From: UBA4582 sp002389265
GTDB lineage: Bacteria > Pseudomonadota > Gammaproteobacteria > Pseudomonadales > Azotimanducaceae
Length of the DNA stretch: 64,000 nucleotides
Reading direction: 5' to 3'
Assembly: GCA_943788825.1 (NCBI GenBank)
Contig: CALSRT010000002.1
Span: 62,001 to 126,000 of the forward strand
The translations under genes were made by a program, and so were the position numbers. The notes under the pieces were generated by a model, which made no database searches, had not been told where the DNA came from, and saw only the letters and a program-made list of their open reading frames with translations. Shown in pieces: positions 8,923 to 16,290 of this stretch (position 1 is the first letter of the stretch; each line of letters starts with the position of its first letter).

Positions 8923-8988
8923 AGGTATGCAGCGCCCATAGCGTCTAAAAAAACGCCTTTCGAAGCCTTTTTTGCGAAACCAGTACTT

Positions 8989-10107
8989 ATGTCAATCATT
9001 CCCCACACAGACCAGGAGCCCCGGGAGGTCTATCAATCTCTTGGCCGCCAGCTAGAAAGCTGGGCTCAGGAATTGGGGTTTCAGCAGGTCGGCATTACCG
9101 ACACGGAGCTGGGTGACCATGAGGCCCGCCTGCAAACTTGGCTGGACAAGGGCTTCCATGGCGAGATGGCCTATATGGGGCACCACGGTCGAATGCGCAG
9201 TCGACCCTCTGAATTGGTGCCAGGCGTTACTCGCGTGATCACGCTGCGCATGGATTACTTACCTGCCGGCACCGAACCGCTGGCACAGCTAGAATCTCCC
9301 GCGGACGCTTATGTCGCGCGCTATGCCCTCGGTCGTGACTACCACAAAGTTATTCGCCGCAGGCTAGTCAAACTCTGGAAACGCATCAATGACTATTTGC
9401 TCGACCATGGCATAGACCACCACAGCGCGCGGGTCTTCACGGACAGCGCACCTATTCTCGAAAAGGCACTCGCCGAGAAGTCTGGACTCGGCTGGATTGG
9501 CAAGAATACGCTACTGCTTAACCAGTCTGCCGGTTCATTTTTTTTCCTGGCTGAAATCTTCACTGATCTGCCCCTGTCGCTTAGCGAACCTCAATCCACT
9601 AATCACTGCGGCTCCTGCAATCGCTGCATTGAGGTCTGCCCCACGGCCGCTATCATTGCACCGTATCAACTCGATGCCCGGCGCTGTATTTCGTATTTGA
9701 CGATCGAACATCGAGGTAGCATACCCGTCGAGTTTCGTGCCCCTATGGGCAACCGCATCTTTGGCTGTGACGACTGCCAATTGTTCTGCCCCTGGAATAA
9801 ATTTGCCCAGGTGAGCTCGGTTGCGGACTTCAATCCCCGCAACGAACTGGACGCCAGCACGCTAATAGAGCTGTTCCTCTGGAATGAAACGGAGTTCTTA
9901 AGCCGAACGCAAGGTTCAGCCATCAGGCGCACAGGCTATCTGGGTTGGCGCCGCAACATCGCCGTCGCATTAGGGAACTGTGACTTTGACGAAAAAGTGT
10001 ATCAGGTGCTCGCCACCAACCTGGCGGCAGCCCCGCCCCTGGTACAGGAACATATTACCTGGGCGATGGCGGCACTGGATGAACGTCGACCCAATCTCAG
10101 CACCTAA
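8989..10107 (+). CDS. queG: Epoxyqueuosine reductase QueG
   Basis: QueG is the cobalamin-dependent, iron-sulfur enzyme for the last step of queuosine synthesis in tRNA (epoxyqueuosine to queuosine). Two ferredoxin-like [4Fe-4S] cysteine clusters are present: CGSCNRCIEVCP at about residues 207-218, and the CDDCQLFCPWN group at about 260-270. The central GWIGKNTLLL segment and catalytic-domain residues such as DSAPILEKALAEKSG are typical. Length (372) is normal. In E. coli queG is divergent from nnr, as it is here. Its 3' end overlaps the orn 3' end by 4 bp (convergent). No strong ribosome-binding site precedes the ATG. Confidence 0.97.
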   Translation: MSIIPHTDQEPREVYQSLGRQLESWAQELGFQQVGITDTELGDHEARLQTWLDKGFHGEMAYMGHHGRMRSRPSELVPGVTRVITLRMDYLPAGTEPLAQLESPADAYVARYALGRDYHKVIRRRLVKLWKRINDYLLDHGIDHHSARVFTDSAPILEKALAEKSGLGWIGKNTLLLNQSAGSFFFLAEIFTDLPLSLSEPQSTNHCGSCNRCIEVCPTAAIIAPYQLDARRCISYLTIEHRGSIPVEFRAPMGNRIFGCDDCQLFCPWNKFAQVSSVADFNPRNELDASTLIELFLWNETEFLSRTQGSAIRRTGYLGWRRNIAVALGNCDFDEKVYQVLATNLAAAPPLVQEHITWAMAALDERRPNLST

Positions 10108-10652
10108 GGCTGGAGCCGAAAGAACTGCTGACGGTAAGCTTGTAACTCGGCAATCGACTCTCGAATATCATCAACCGCGCGATGGGCGCCGGTTTTCTTA
10201 ATGCTCTGATGGACGTCCGGCCGCCAGCGTACGGCAAGCTCTTTGACTGTGCTGACATCAATGTTGCGATAGTGCAGGTAGGACTCAAGCTCAGGCATAT
10301 ACTTGACCAAAAATCGCCGGTCCTGACCGATAGAGTTTCCACACAGTGGCGACTGGCCAGGTTCCACATGCTGTTGGATGAATGCCAAGGTTTGTTCCGC
10401 GGCCACCTGCTCACTGACGCCTTCACGCTTGACCCGATCAACCAGACCCGAAGCCGTATGGTGAGATGTATTCCATTCATCCATAGCATCCAATAATGAC
10501 TGTGGTTGGCTAATACAGAATACTGGTCCCTCCGCGATGACGTTAAGTGCTGAGTCCGTGATGATGGTCGCAATCTCCAGAATGCGCTCGACCTCTGGAT
10601 CCAGGCCAGTCATTTCGAGGTCCATCCAGACCAAATTTTCCGAATATGCCAT
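10104..10652 (-). CDS. orn: Oligoribonuclease
   Basis: Orn is a 3'-5' exoribonuclease that degrades 2-5-nt RNAs, including pGpG from c-di-GMP breakdown, and is often essential. The DEDDh signatures are present: WMDLEMTGLDP near the N-terminus, CGNSIGQDRRF in the middle, and HRAVDDIRESI near the C-terminus. The ATG at 10650-10652 sits 7 nt after AAAGG; a TTG two codons upstream is less likely. The product is 182 residues, normal for the family. Its role in c-di-GMP turnover may connect it with the FimX-type protein encoded nearby. In many relatives rsgA lies divergently beside orn; here it is absent. Confidence 0.97.
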   Translation of the reverse strand: MAYSENLVWMDLEMTGLDPEVERILEIATIITDSALNVIAEGPVFCISQPQSLLDAMDEWNTSHHTASGLVDRVKREGVSEQVAAEQTLAFIQQHVEPGQSPLCGNSIGQDRRFLVKYMPELESYLHYRNIDVSTVKELAVRWRPDVHQSIKKTGAHRAVDDIRESIAELQAYRQQFFRLQP

Positions 10653-10775
10653 CTTCAAACCTTTCTGCCCGCTCGCACTGAATACCCACCATCTTAACTG
10701 ATTTAGCCCTCTGGACGCAGTGTAACTTTAGCGCCACAACATAATCAGGGTTGGCAAATAAGCCGCCCCATCCCG

Positions 10776-10781
10776 TAGAAT
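10776..10781 (+). promoter_or_regulatory. Candidate -10 box upstream of psd
   Basis: TAGAAT, with TTGGCA 19 nt upstream (10751-10756). The spacing is longer than the optimum, so the pairing is tentative. It would start a transcript near 10788, just ahead of the small ORF that overlaps psd. Confidence 0.35.
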
Positions 10782-10808
10782 GCCTTTTAAACCAATTTTG
10801 GACCCCCT

Positions 10809-10952
10809 ATGCAGCCATCTGTGATTGAATTCGTGCAATCATGCCGCCTATCCGTATTGTCAGCGGCAGCACGGCAGCTCGCAACCCAACAGGCGGCGCC
10901 CAGCCTTGCGATGACGGGACAATGGACAACCACTGCGGTCGTCCATTTATGA
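10809..10952 (+). CDS. Possible 47-residue leader ORF coupled to psd
   Basis: The reading frame from ATG 10809 runs to a TGA at 10950-10952 that overlaps the psd start as ATGA. The product would be 47 residues, beginning MQPSVIEFVQSCRL and ending TTTAVVHL. I recognise no family. A weak purine stretch (GGAC) precedes the ATG. The exact overlap with the psd start, together with the lack of a good ribosome-binding site directly before psd, suggests translational coupling. It could equally be chance, or the remnant of a lost upstream gene; relatives carry rsgA and other genes between orn and psd. Confidence 0.35.
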   Translation: MQPSVIEFVQSCRLSVLSAAARQLATQQAAPSLAMTGQWTTTAVVHL

Positions 10953-11773
10953 GCCGGCTGTTTATTCGCATACAGTACCTGATCCCCCAGCATCTCCTGT
11001 CACGTCTGGTGGGCCTGGTGGCGTCATCACGGGTAACATGGATCAAAAATACCTTCATTCGAGTCATTGTTCGCCTCTTCAACGTCGATATGACTGAAGC
11101 CGAATCCGCCAACCTGGCAGATTATCCGACCTTTAACGCGTTTTTCTCACGCCGACTCAAACCTGGCCTACGCCCGATCAGCGGCCTGGTCAGCTCGCCT
11201 GCTGACGGCTGCGTGTCGGCCTGCGGCGATATTAATGGGAACCAGATTATTCAAGCCAAAGGCCTCAACTATTCAGTGGAGAAATTGCTTGCCAGCGCTG
11301 ATGCCAGCCGTTTCCACAACGGCAGCTTTATCACGATTTATCTGTCGCCCAAGGATTACCACCGAGTTCACAACCCTGTTGCTGGACAATTACACTCGGG
11401 GACTTACGTACCCGGCAAACTATTCTCAGTGAACGACGCTACCGCCCAAGCCGTTCCTGATTTATTTGCCGATAATGAGCGTTACGTGATGCACTTCGAC
11501 ACTGAATTCGGCGCCATGGCCGTGGTCATGGTAGGCGCCATGATCGTCGCCGGGATCCAAACAGCCTGGCAAAAAGCACCCTACCCAGCTGGCAGGTTAT
11601 GCCAGGAAATATTCACACCCACTCGGCAAATTGATCAGGGCGAAGAACTCGGCAAGTTCCTTATGGGCTCAACCGCCATCGTCCTGCTGGAGCGCCGTGT
11701 CAATTGGCAGGTTGGCGGGCAGAATCTCGTCAAAATGGGCCAGGCTCTGGCGCTGGATACACTGGCACCCTAA
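10949..11773 (+). CDS. psd: Phosphatidylserine decarboxylase proenzyme
   Basis: Psd makes phosphatidylethanolamine from phosphatidylserine at the inner membrane. It is a pyruvoyl enzyme that cleaves itself. Visible motifs are SPADG (catalytic Asp), YLSPKDYHRVH, YVPGKLFSVN and the self-cleavage site GST at about residues 240-242, within MGST rather than the usual LGST. Cleavage before Ser241 would form the alpha-subunit pyruvoyl group. The frame is open further upstream to 10841, but family members begin at MSRLFIRIQYLIPQ, corresponding to the ATG at 10949 (274 residues). It converges on epmA with a 4-bp overlap. Confidence 0.96.
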   Translation: MSRLFIRIQYLIPQHLLSRLVGLVASSRVTWIKNTFIRVIVRLFNVDMTEAESANLADYPTFNAFFSRRLKPGLRPISGLVSSPADGCVSACGDINGNQIIQAKGLNYSVEKLLASADASRFHNGSFITIYLSPKDYHRVHNPVAGQLHSGTYVPGKLFSVNDATAQAVPDLFADNERYVMHFDTEFGAMAVVMVGAMIVAGIQTAWQKAPYPAGRLCQEIFTPTRQIDQGEELGKFLMGSTAIVLLERRVNWQVGGQNLVKMGQALALDTLAP

Positions 11774-12741
11774 AGCCGCGCCGCAGTAAAACTGATGACC
11801 TCGTCAATGTGGGATCGTCCGGTGACCTGCATTAAGAATCGGTCGAATCCCATCGCAACACCTGCACTAGCAGGCATAAAGGCTATCGCGGCCAGCAGTT
11901 TCTCATCCAGAGCAACGCTGTGTAAGCCACGAGTCGCGCGCCATTGGTTATTCCTGAGCAGACGACCCCGCAGCGCCACCGGATCCACCAGCTCGGCATA
12001 GCCGTTGGCCAGTTCGCATCCATGCCAATAGATCTCGGCCCGCTCTGCAACTCGATCATTGTGCTCGTCAGCATAAGTTCGAGCCAGCGCTGCCTGGCCT
12101 GCAGGGAAATCGCTGACCACCGTCAGATCATCGAGTCCAGGCTCAATGGCAGCCGAAAACAGGGTGTCAAGATAGTCATTAATGGTCGCCTGGTCACCAT
12201 GATCGGTTATGTGATCAACCGCAACACCGTGAGTCTGCGCCAAACCTTGCAAGGTCTGCAGGCTCGCCCGATGGGGGTTAACTCCGAATTGGCGGGCAAA
12301 CAGATCCCCGTAAGTGACCAACACCGGCGCCTTGATATCGGACTCGAACAGATTCGCGCCGGCTGTGATGAGATTGACCACCTCGAGCATAAGCGCTGCC
12401 AGGGTAAATCCAGGCCGATACCATTCGAGCATGGTGAATTCAATGTTATGCCGACGACCGACTTCAGCACCACGGAACACCGGTCCAAGCTGGTAAATAG
12501 GACCACTGCCAGAGGCCAACAAACGCTTCATGGCGTATTCCGGAGATGTTTGCAAATAGTAGTCGCGTTCCGGCGCTGCGACCATGAGGTTTTCGAGATG
12601 AACATCGCTCACGCCGGCAGCGCCGAGTACCGGGGTCGAGACCTCAAGCACCTGCCGACGATGGAAAAAGTCTCTGACCAGCATTAATAAGCTAGCCCGC
12701 TGCTGCAGGGCTACTTTGCCCGTAGACGCCTGCCAGTTCAT
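11770..12741 (-). CDS. epmA: EF-P lysine ligase EpmA (GenX/PoxA/YjeA)
   Basis: EpmA is a class II lysyl-tRNA-synthetase paralogue without an anticodon-binding domain. It attaches (R)-beta-lysine to a lysine of elongation factor P. The 323-residue product has motif 2 (GPVFRGAEVGRRHNIEFTMLEW), and the motif 3 segment GVAMGFDRFLM near the C-terminus. It starts 3 nt after the efp stop, so efp-epmA is evidently one operon. The beta-lysine supplier EpmB would be expected next door, but only a decayed copy is visible on the other side of efp. EpmA itself shows no sign of decay. Confidence 0.96.
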   Translation of the reverse strand: MNWQASTGKVALQQRASLLMLVRDFFHRRQVLEVSTPVLGAAGVSDVHLENLMVAAPERDYYLQTSPEYAMKRLLASGSGPIYQLGPVFRGAEVGRRHNIEFTMLEWYRPGFTLAALMLEVVNLITAGANLFESDIKAPVLVTYGDLFARQFGVNPHRASLQTLQGLAQTHGVAVDHITDHGDQATINDYLDTLFSAAIEPGLDDLTVVSDFPAGQAALARTYADEHNDRVAERAEIYWHGCELANGYAELVDPVALRGRLLRNNQWRATRGLHSVALDEKLLAAIAFMPASAGVAMGFDRFLMQVTGRSHIDEVISFTAARL

Positions 12742-12744
12742 GGG

Positions 12745-13317
12745 TCAGGACTTTACTCGATTCTGGTATTCACCGGTCCGAGTATCCACCCTGACCACTT
12801 CGCCGATATTAATGAACAGAGGCACTTTGACCAGAGCGCCGGTGCTCAACGTGGCCGGCTTGGTGCCACCTTGGGCAGTATCACCTTTCAGACCAGGATC
12901 GGTCTCGACAATCTCCAGCTCAACAAAATTGGGCGGGGTGACAGCGATCGGCATATCATTCCAGAGCGTCACCAGATAAGTATTCTGCTCTTTCAACCAG
13001 TTCAGGCAATCGCTGACAGCCGCCTTATCGGCGCCCATCTGCTCGAAACTGCCATCAGTTTTCATGAAGTGCCAGTACTCACCGTCGTTGTACAAATACT
13101 CCATATCGATTTCGAGGACATCGGCACCTTCCAATGACTCACCCGACTTGAACGTCCGCTCCCAAACTCGGCCACTCTTGAGGTTACGTAACTTGACCCG
13201 ACTGAACGCCTGACCTTTGCCTGGCTTAACAAACTCATTCTCAACAATCGAGCATGGATCGCCTTCCAGCATCACTTTGAGCCCAGATTTAAATTCGTTG
13301 GTAGAAAAGCTCGCCAT
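12745..13317 (-). CDS. efp: Translation elongation factor P
   Basis: EF-P relieves ribosome stalling at polyproline. The three OB-like domains are complete over 190 residues. The modified lysine sits at position 34 in VKPGKGQAF when translation begins at the ATG 13315-13317; a TTG one codon upstream is less likely. An AAGAGAG ribosome-binding site precedes the ATG. The C-terminal VDTRTGEY signature is present. The Lys34 context is that of EpmA-modified EF-Ps, unlike the Arg32 rhamnosylated type of Pseudomonas. It is followed immediately by epmA. The divergent neighbour is a decayed epmB. Confidence 0.98.
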   Translation of the reverse strand: MASFSTNEFKSGLKVMLEGDPCSIVENEFVKPGKGQAFSRVKLRNLKSGRVWERTFKSGESLEGADVLEIDMEYLYNDGEYWHFMKTDGSFEQMGADKAAVSDCLNWLKEQNTYLVTLWNDMPIAVTPPNFVELEIVETDPGLKGDTAQGGTKPATLSTGALVKVPLFINIGEVVRVDTRTGEYQNRVKS

Positions 13318-13351
13318 CAATTACTCTCTTTTGTCTAATGCTAAGGCGCTC

Positions 13352-14026
13352 ATGATACCGCTAACAGGCGCCAGTTGGCAGACTCAATCGCAGTAAGCGC
13401 TTCTGAATAGCATGGTCGCCGATCCGGCGCAGTTAGCCGCACCCCCCCCACATTGGCCTCCGCCACCACCAATCGTCATCGCCACGCCCCCCTTGGCCAT
13501 ATCTTGCGCGTTTCATGCCCGGTAAAGCCCTCGATCGCTTGTGACGCTCAAGTCTTACCGCGGCGCCATGAGTCACAGCGCAACCCAGGCTAGAGCAACC
13601 ATTCCTCAAGAGAATTTGAGCCCGCCTGGCCAAGGACTCAGCCGCGCGGGCCCTACAATCGCGAGTCAACGTGGCATGCTGTGGCGCAGTAGTCGTCACC
13701 ACCAGTTCGATCACGCCATCGCAATCGCCGCCTGTCGGCTAAACGCAACCGGTGGGTACCCTGCGCCATAAAAACATCTCGCTTCGCGGCTCAATAATGA
13801 TATTAATATCCTGTAGCAACCTGAAGAGCCTCTCACGCCAGCGCTTAAGCTTTGCGCACGCCCTATAAACTTCATGGGCTCCACCAAGACGCTGGTGCCG
13901 CCCACTCAGCTTTTTCGAGCAACAGGCACAGGTAAGTGATGACTCAAAGTAGTCAAGCGGCGAGCCGACTATCTGGCACTGCGATGAGTGCGCGAATTTA
14001 CCGACGAGGCTGCAAAATGCACTTAA
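13352..14026 (+). pseudogene. epmB: Decayed epmB (EF-P beta-lysylation protein, lysine 2,3-aminomutase)
   Basis: No intact gene occupies this stretch, but shifting-frame translation on the plus strand gives EpmB-like pieces in the right order. From ATG 13352: MIPLTGASWQTQS, a stop, then VADPAQLA (family: WQ...V.DP.EL). Next comes YLARFMPGKALDRL, like the R.MxxGDPxDPLL region. At 13682-13768, WRSSRHHQFDH and AIAIAA then TGGYPAP resemble the radical-SAM CRYCFRRHFPY and SGGDP sites, with the cluster cysteines gone. Then come SNLKSLSRQRLSF and, at 13861-13932, PYKLHGL with GAAHSAF, matching PYYLHxLD..xGAAHF. Last is DYLALR, a stop, then VREF at 13967-13999, matching GYLVPxLVRE. About 350 nt are missing relative to a full gene. 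Homology is inferred by eye and needs an alignment. Confidence 0.72.
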
Positions 14027-14038
14027 CCATTCATCTAT

Positions 14039-14068
14039 TCTGATAATTTCAACTTAAAAATTATCAGA
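14039..14068. promoter_or_regulatory. 11-bp perfect palindrome abutting the candidate fimX -10 box
   Basis: TCTGATAATTT (14039-14049) and AAATTATCAGA (14058-14068) are perfect inverted repeats with an 8-nt spacer. The right arm ends directly before TATAGT (14069-14074), a possible -10 box for the fimX-like gene starting at 14104. The arrangement suits a dimeric repressor's operator. No T-run follows on the plus strand, so a terminator is less likely. Confidence 0.45.
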
Positions 14069-14103
14069 TATAGTGGCCCATCTTATTGATAACGCCTTCG
14101 ATT

Positions 14104-16185
14104 ATGACTCGAACCAGCCCCATTAAATTACTCATCTTGGAAGGTTCGCAGAACCGAGCAGAAGAGCTTATCGTCCTGCTGCGCACCGCTGGCCGAGCGA
14201 CTCGTGCCCATTTGTTAGCGTCAGTTGCAGATCTAAATCAAAAGCTCAACGCCCAAAGTTGGGATCTGTGTCTGGCGAAGCAAGAGGTTAACGGACTCAC
14301 CATCGCGGACCTTATCAGCCAGATCAAGAGCCTCGACAAGGACATCCCCGTCATCATGCTTGCCGAAGATCGGGATCCCGCGACCATTACAGCTGGTTTG
14401 AAACTCGGCGCTCTTGATGTCGCGCTAGATGATGATGACGAACGTCTCATGCTGATAATCGAACGCGAACTTGACAACCTCGATAATCGTCGCGCCATGC
14501 GTTTAGCAGAAGTACAGTTACGAGAAACCGATCGGCGTAACCAGTTGTTGCTGGATAGCTCCAATGCGGCTATCGCCTATGTTCATGAGGGTATGCATAT
14601 CTACACCAACTCAGCCTATGGTGAACTGTTTGGCTACGAAGATCCCGATGATTTCACAGGCATCCCGGTAATCGACCTAATCGCCGCGGAAGACCTAGAA
14701 AAATTCAAAACGTTCCTGCGGGACTTCGCCAGCAGCCAAGCTGAGGCGGAAGAATTTACCTGCATTGCCAGCGATGATTCTCGCATTATCGCGAGCTTGT
14801 CGTTGTTGCCCGCCACCTATGATGGCGAGCCCTGCACCCAGATGATCTTTCGCGCCATGACCGACAGCAGTGAATTTGAGGATCGGATTAGAGCGATCTC
14901 GAGTCAGGACCCGTTGACAGGTCTATTCAATCGATCGTACTTTATTGAGCAGCTGGACTTGGCGGTTGACCAAGCCCATAACGGCCAATCAGGTTACGTG
15001 TTACTCTACATCTGCCTCGACGACTTTACTCGAATCCGCATTGAGGCCGGCATATCCCGCGCTGATCTTGTTCTCAGCGAGATTGCCCATTTGATCCGCG
15101 ACAGTGTCGAATCACAACATATCATGGCGCGCTTCGGCGATGAGGAATTCACCCTGCTGTTCAAGGGCGCAGATAACGAAGCTGCTACTGCGCTGGCAGA
15201 AAACATCAGAGCATTGGTCGAAGGTCACGTCTCTGAAGCTTCAGACAAGTCGTTCCAGATCACTACTAGTATTGGGTTGGCGATGGTTGGTGAAAACACC
15301 CCTTCAGGCGAGGAAGTGATTGCCCGAGCGTACAGAGCGGCATCCGGGAGTGAACACGGCAATTCGGTAAACATTTTCAAGATTGAGCAGAGCGCGGTCG
15401 GTGCAGAGGGTAGAACGCTGACCCACGAGACCCTTAAAAAACTGGTGGTCGATGCTATCGCGGGCGTTGGTTTTCGCTTGTTGTTTCAGCCAATTCTCAG
15501 TCTTCATGGGGAAGACGATGAGTTATTTGAGGTTTTGTTACGACTGCTTGATAAAGACGGTAATGAACTGCCGCCTGCCCAGTTTCTTGGCCCTGCTCAA
15601 GATGCCGGCTTACTTGAGAAACTCGACCGCTGGGTGATTTTGCAATCCATTAAAACCCTTAGCGCAAAACGTACAGCGGGCAGCAAGACGCGCTTGTTTA
15701 TCAATGTCACCCATGCGTCTATGGCGGACTCGTCGTTCTTACCCTGGATCACTGTCGCACTCCAGGCTGCTCGCCTGCCAAGCGACGCGCTTATTTTTCA
15801 GCTTGATGAAAAGCAGGCGACTTCATACATCAAGGATGCTGCTAAATTTTCTAACGGTCTAGCTAAGCTTCACTTTAAGACGTCCATCAACCATTTCGGC
15901 TGCTCGCTCAACCCGTTCAATCTGCTAAAGCACCTCAACCCCGACTATGTCAAACTCGATGGCTCTTTTGCACAACAGATTGAAGGTGACAAGGAAAAGC
16001 AGCAGGACCTGATTGACATGGTCAAGTCGCTGCAGTCCACTGGCGTTTTGACAGCGATTTCGGGCGTTGAAAGTCCTGCGGTTCTATCGACCTTATGGCA
16101 GGCTGGGGTCAATTTTATCCAGGGATACTATATCTCCATGCCCCTGGAAAACCTTGACTACGATTTTACTAACGAAGATCTCTAG
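14104..16185 (+). CDS. fimX: FimX-type c-di-GMP receptor (REC-PAS-GGDEF-EAL, degenerate)
   Basis: FimX binds c-di-GMP and controls type IV pilus assembly and twitching. The order is: a receiver-like domain (about residues 5-125) lacking the phospho-acceptor Asp (the site reads DLCLAKQ), a PAS domain (about 150-260), a GGDEF domain whose motif reads GDEEF, and an EAL domain whose motif reads EVL. The EAL catalytic DDFGTG is replaced by NHFGCS. Cyclase and phosphodiesterase activity are therefore unlikely, and a binding role is expected, as in Pseudomonas FimX (GDSIF/EVL). The position next to serB and ahead of parC/parE also matches Pseudomonas. A TTG at 14086 extends the frame, but the ATG at 14104 is preferred (693 residues). 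Confidence 0.87.
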   Translation: MTRTSPIKLLILEGSQNRAEELIVLLRTAGRATRAHLLASVADLNQKLNAQSWDLCLAKQEVNGLTIADLISQIKSLDKDIPVIMLAEDRDPATITAGLKLGALDVALDDDDERLMLIIERELDNLDNRRAMRLAEVQLRETDRRNQLLLDSSNAAIAYVHEGMHIYTNSAYGELFGYEDPDDFTGIPVIDLIAAEDLEKFKTFLRDFASSQAEAEEFTCIASDDSRIIASLSLLPATYDGEPCTQMIFRAMTDSSEFEDRIRAISSQDPLTGLFNRSYFIEQLDLAVDQAHNGQSGYVLLYICLDDFTRIRIEAGISRADLVLSEIAHLIRDSVESQHIMARFGDEEFTLLFKGADNEAATALAENIRALVEGHVSEASDKSFQITTSIGLAMVGENTPSGEEVIARAYRAASGSEHGNSVNIFKIEQSAVGAEGRTLTHETLKKLVVDAIAGVGFRLLFQPILSLHGEDDELFEVLLRLLDKDGNELPPAQFLGPAQDAGLLEKLDRWVILQSIKTLSAKRTAGSKTRLFINVTHASMADSSFLPWITVALQAARLPSDALIFQLDEKQATSYIKDAAKFSNGLAKLHFKTSINHFGCSLNPFNLLKHLNPDYVKLDGSFAQQIEGDKEKQQDLIDMVKSLQSTGVLTAISGVESPAVLSTLWQAGVNFIQGYYISMPLENLDYDFTNEDL

Positions 16186-16229
16186 CTTGAATTAAGAGCT
16201 TGAATCAAGAGCTTGAGTTAATGGCTTGG
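16185..16229. repeat. 13-bp tandem repeat, about 3.5 copies
   Basis: Three consecutive 13-bp units (GCTTGAATTAAGA, GCTTGAATCAAGA, GCTTGAGTTAATG) and a partial fourth (GCTTGG) begin at the last base of the fimX stop codon. They fill part of the space before the convergent serB gene. It looks like a slippage-prone minisatellite; no function is evident. Confidence 0.7.
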
Positions 16230-16290
16230 CTCGTTAATTCAGCTACTAATATCCACGACCGACAGCCTCTTTGTTGCTTAATGACACAGA

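Noticed and set aside
11944..12687. 247-codon plus-strand ORF
   Set aside because: Lies entirely opposite epmA, whose synthetase motifs are clear.
13433..13714. 93-codon minus-strand ORF beside efp
   Set aside because: Low-complexity Arg/Gly/Trp-rich product with no ribosome-binding site; it is the reverse of the decayed epmB region.
13541..13771. 76-codon plus-strand ORF
   Set aside because: It is an open fragment of the epmB pseudogene, not a separate gene.
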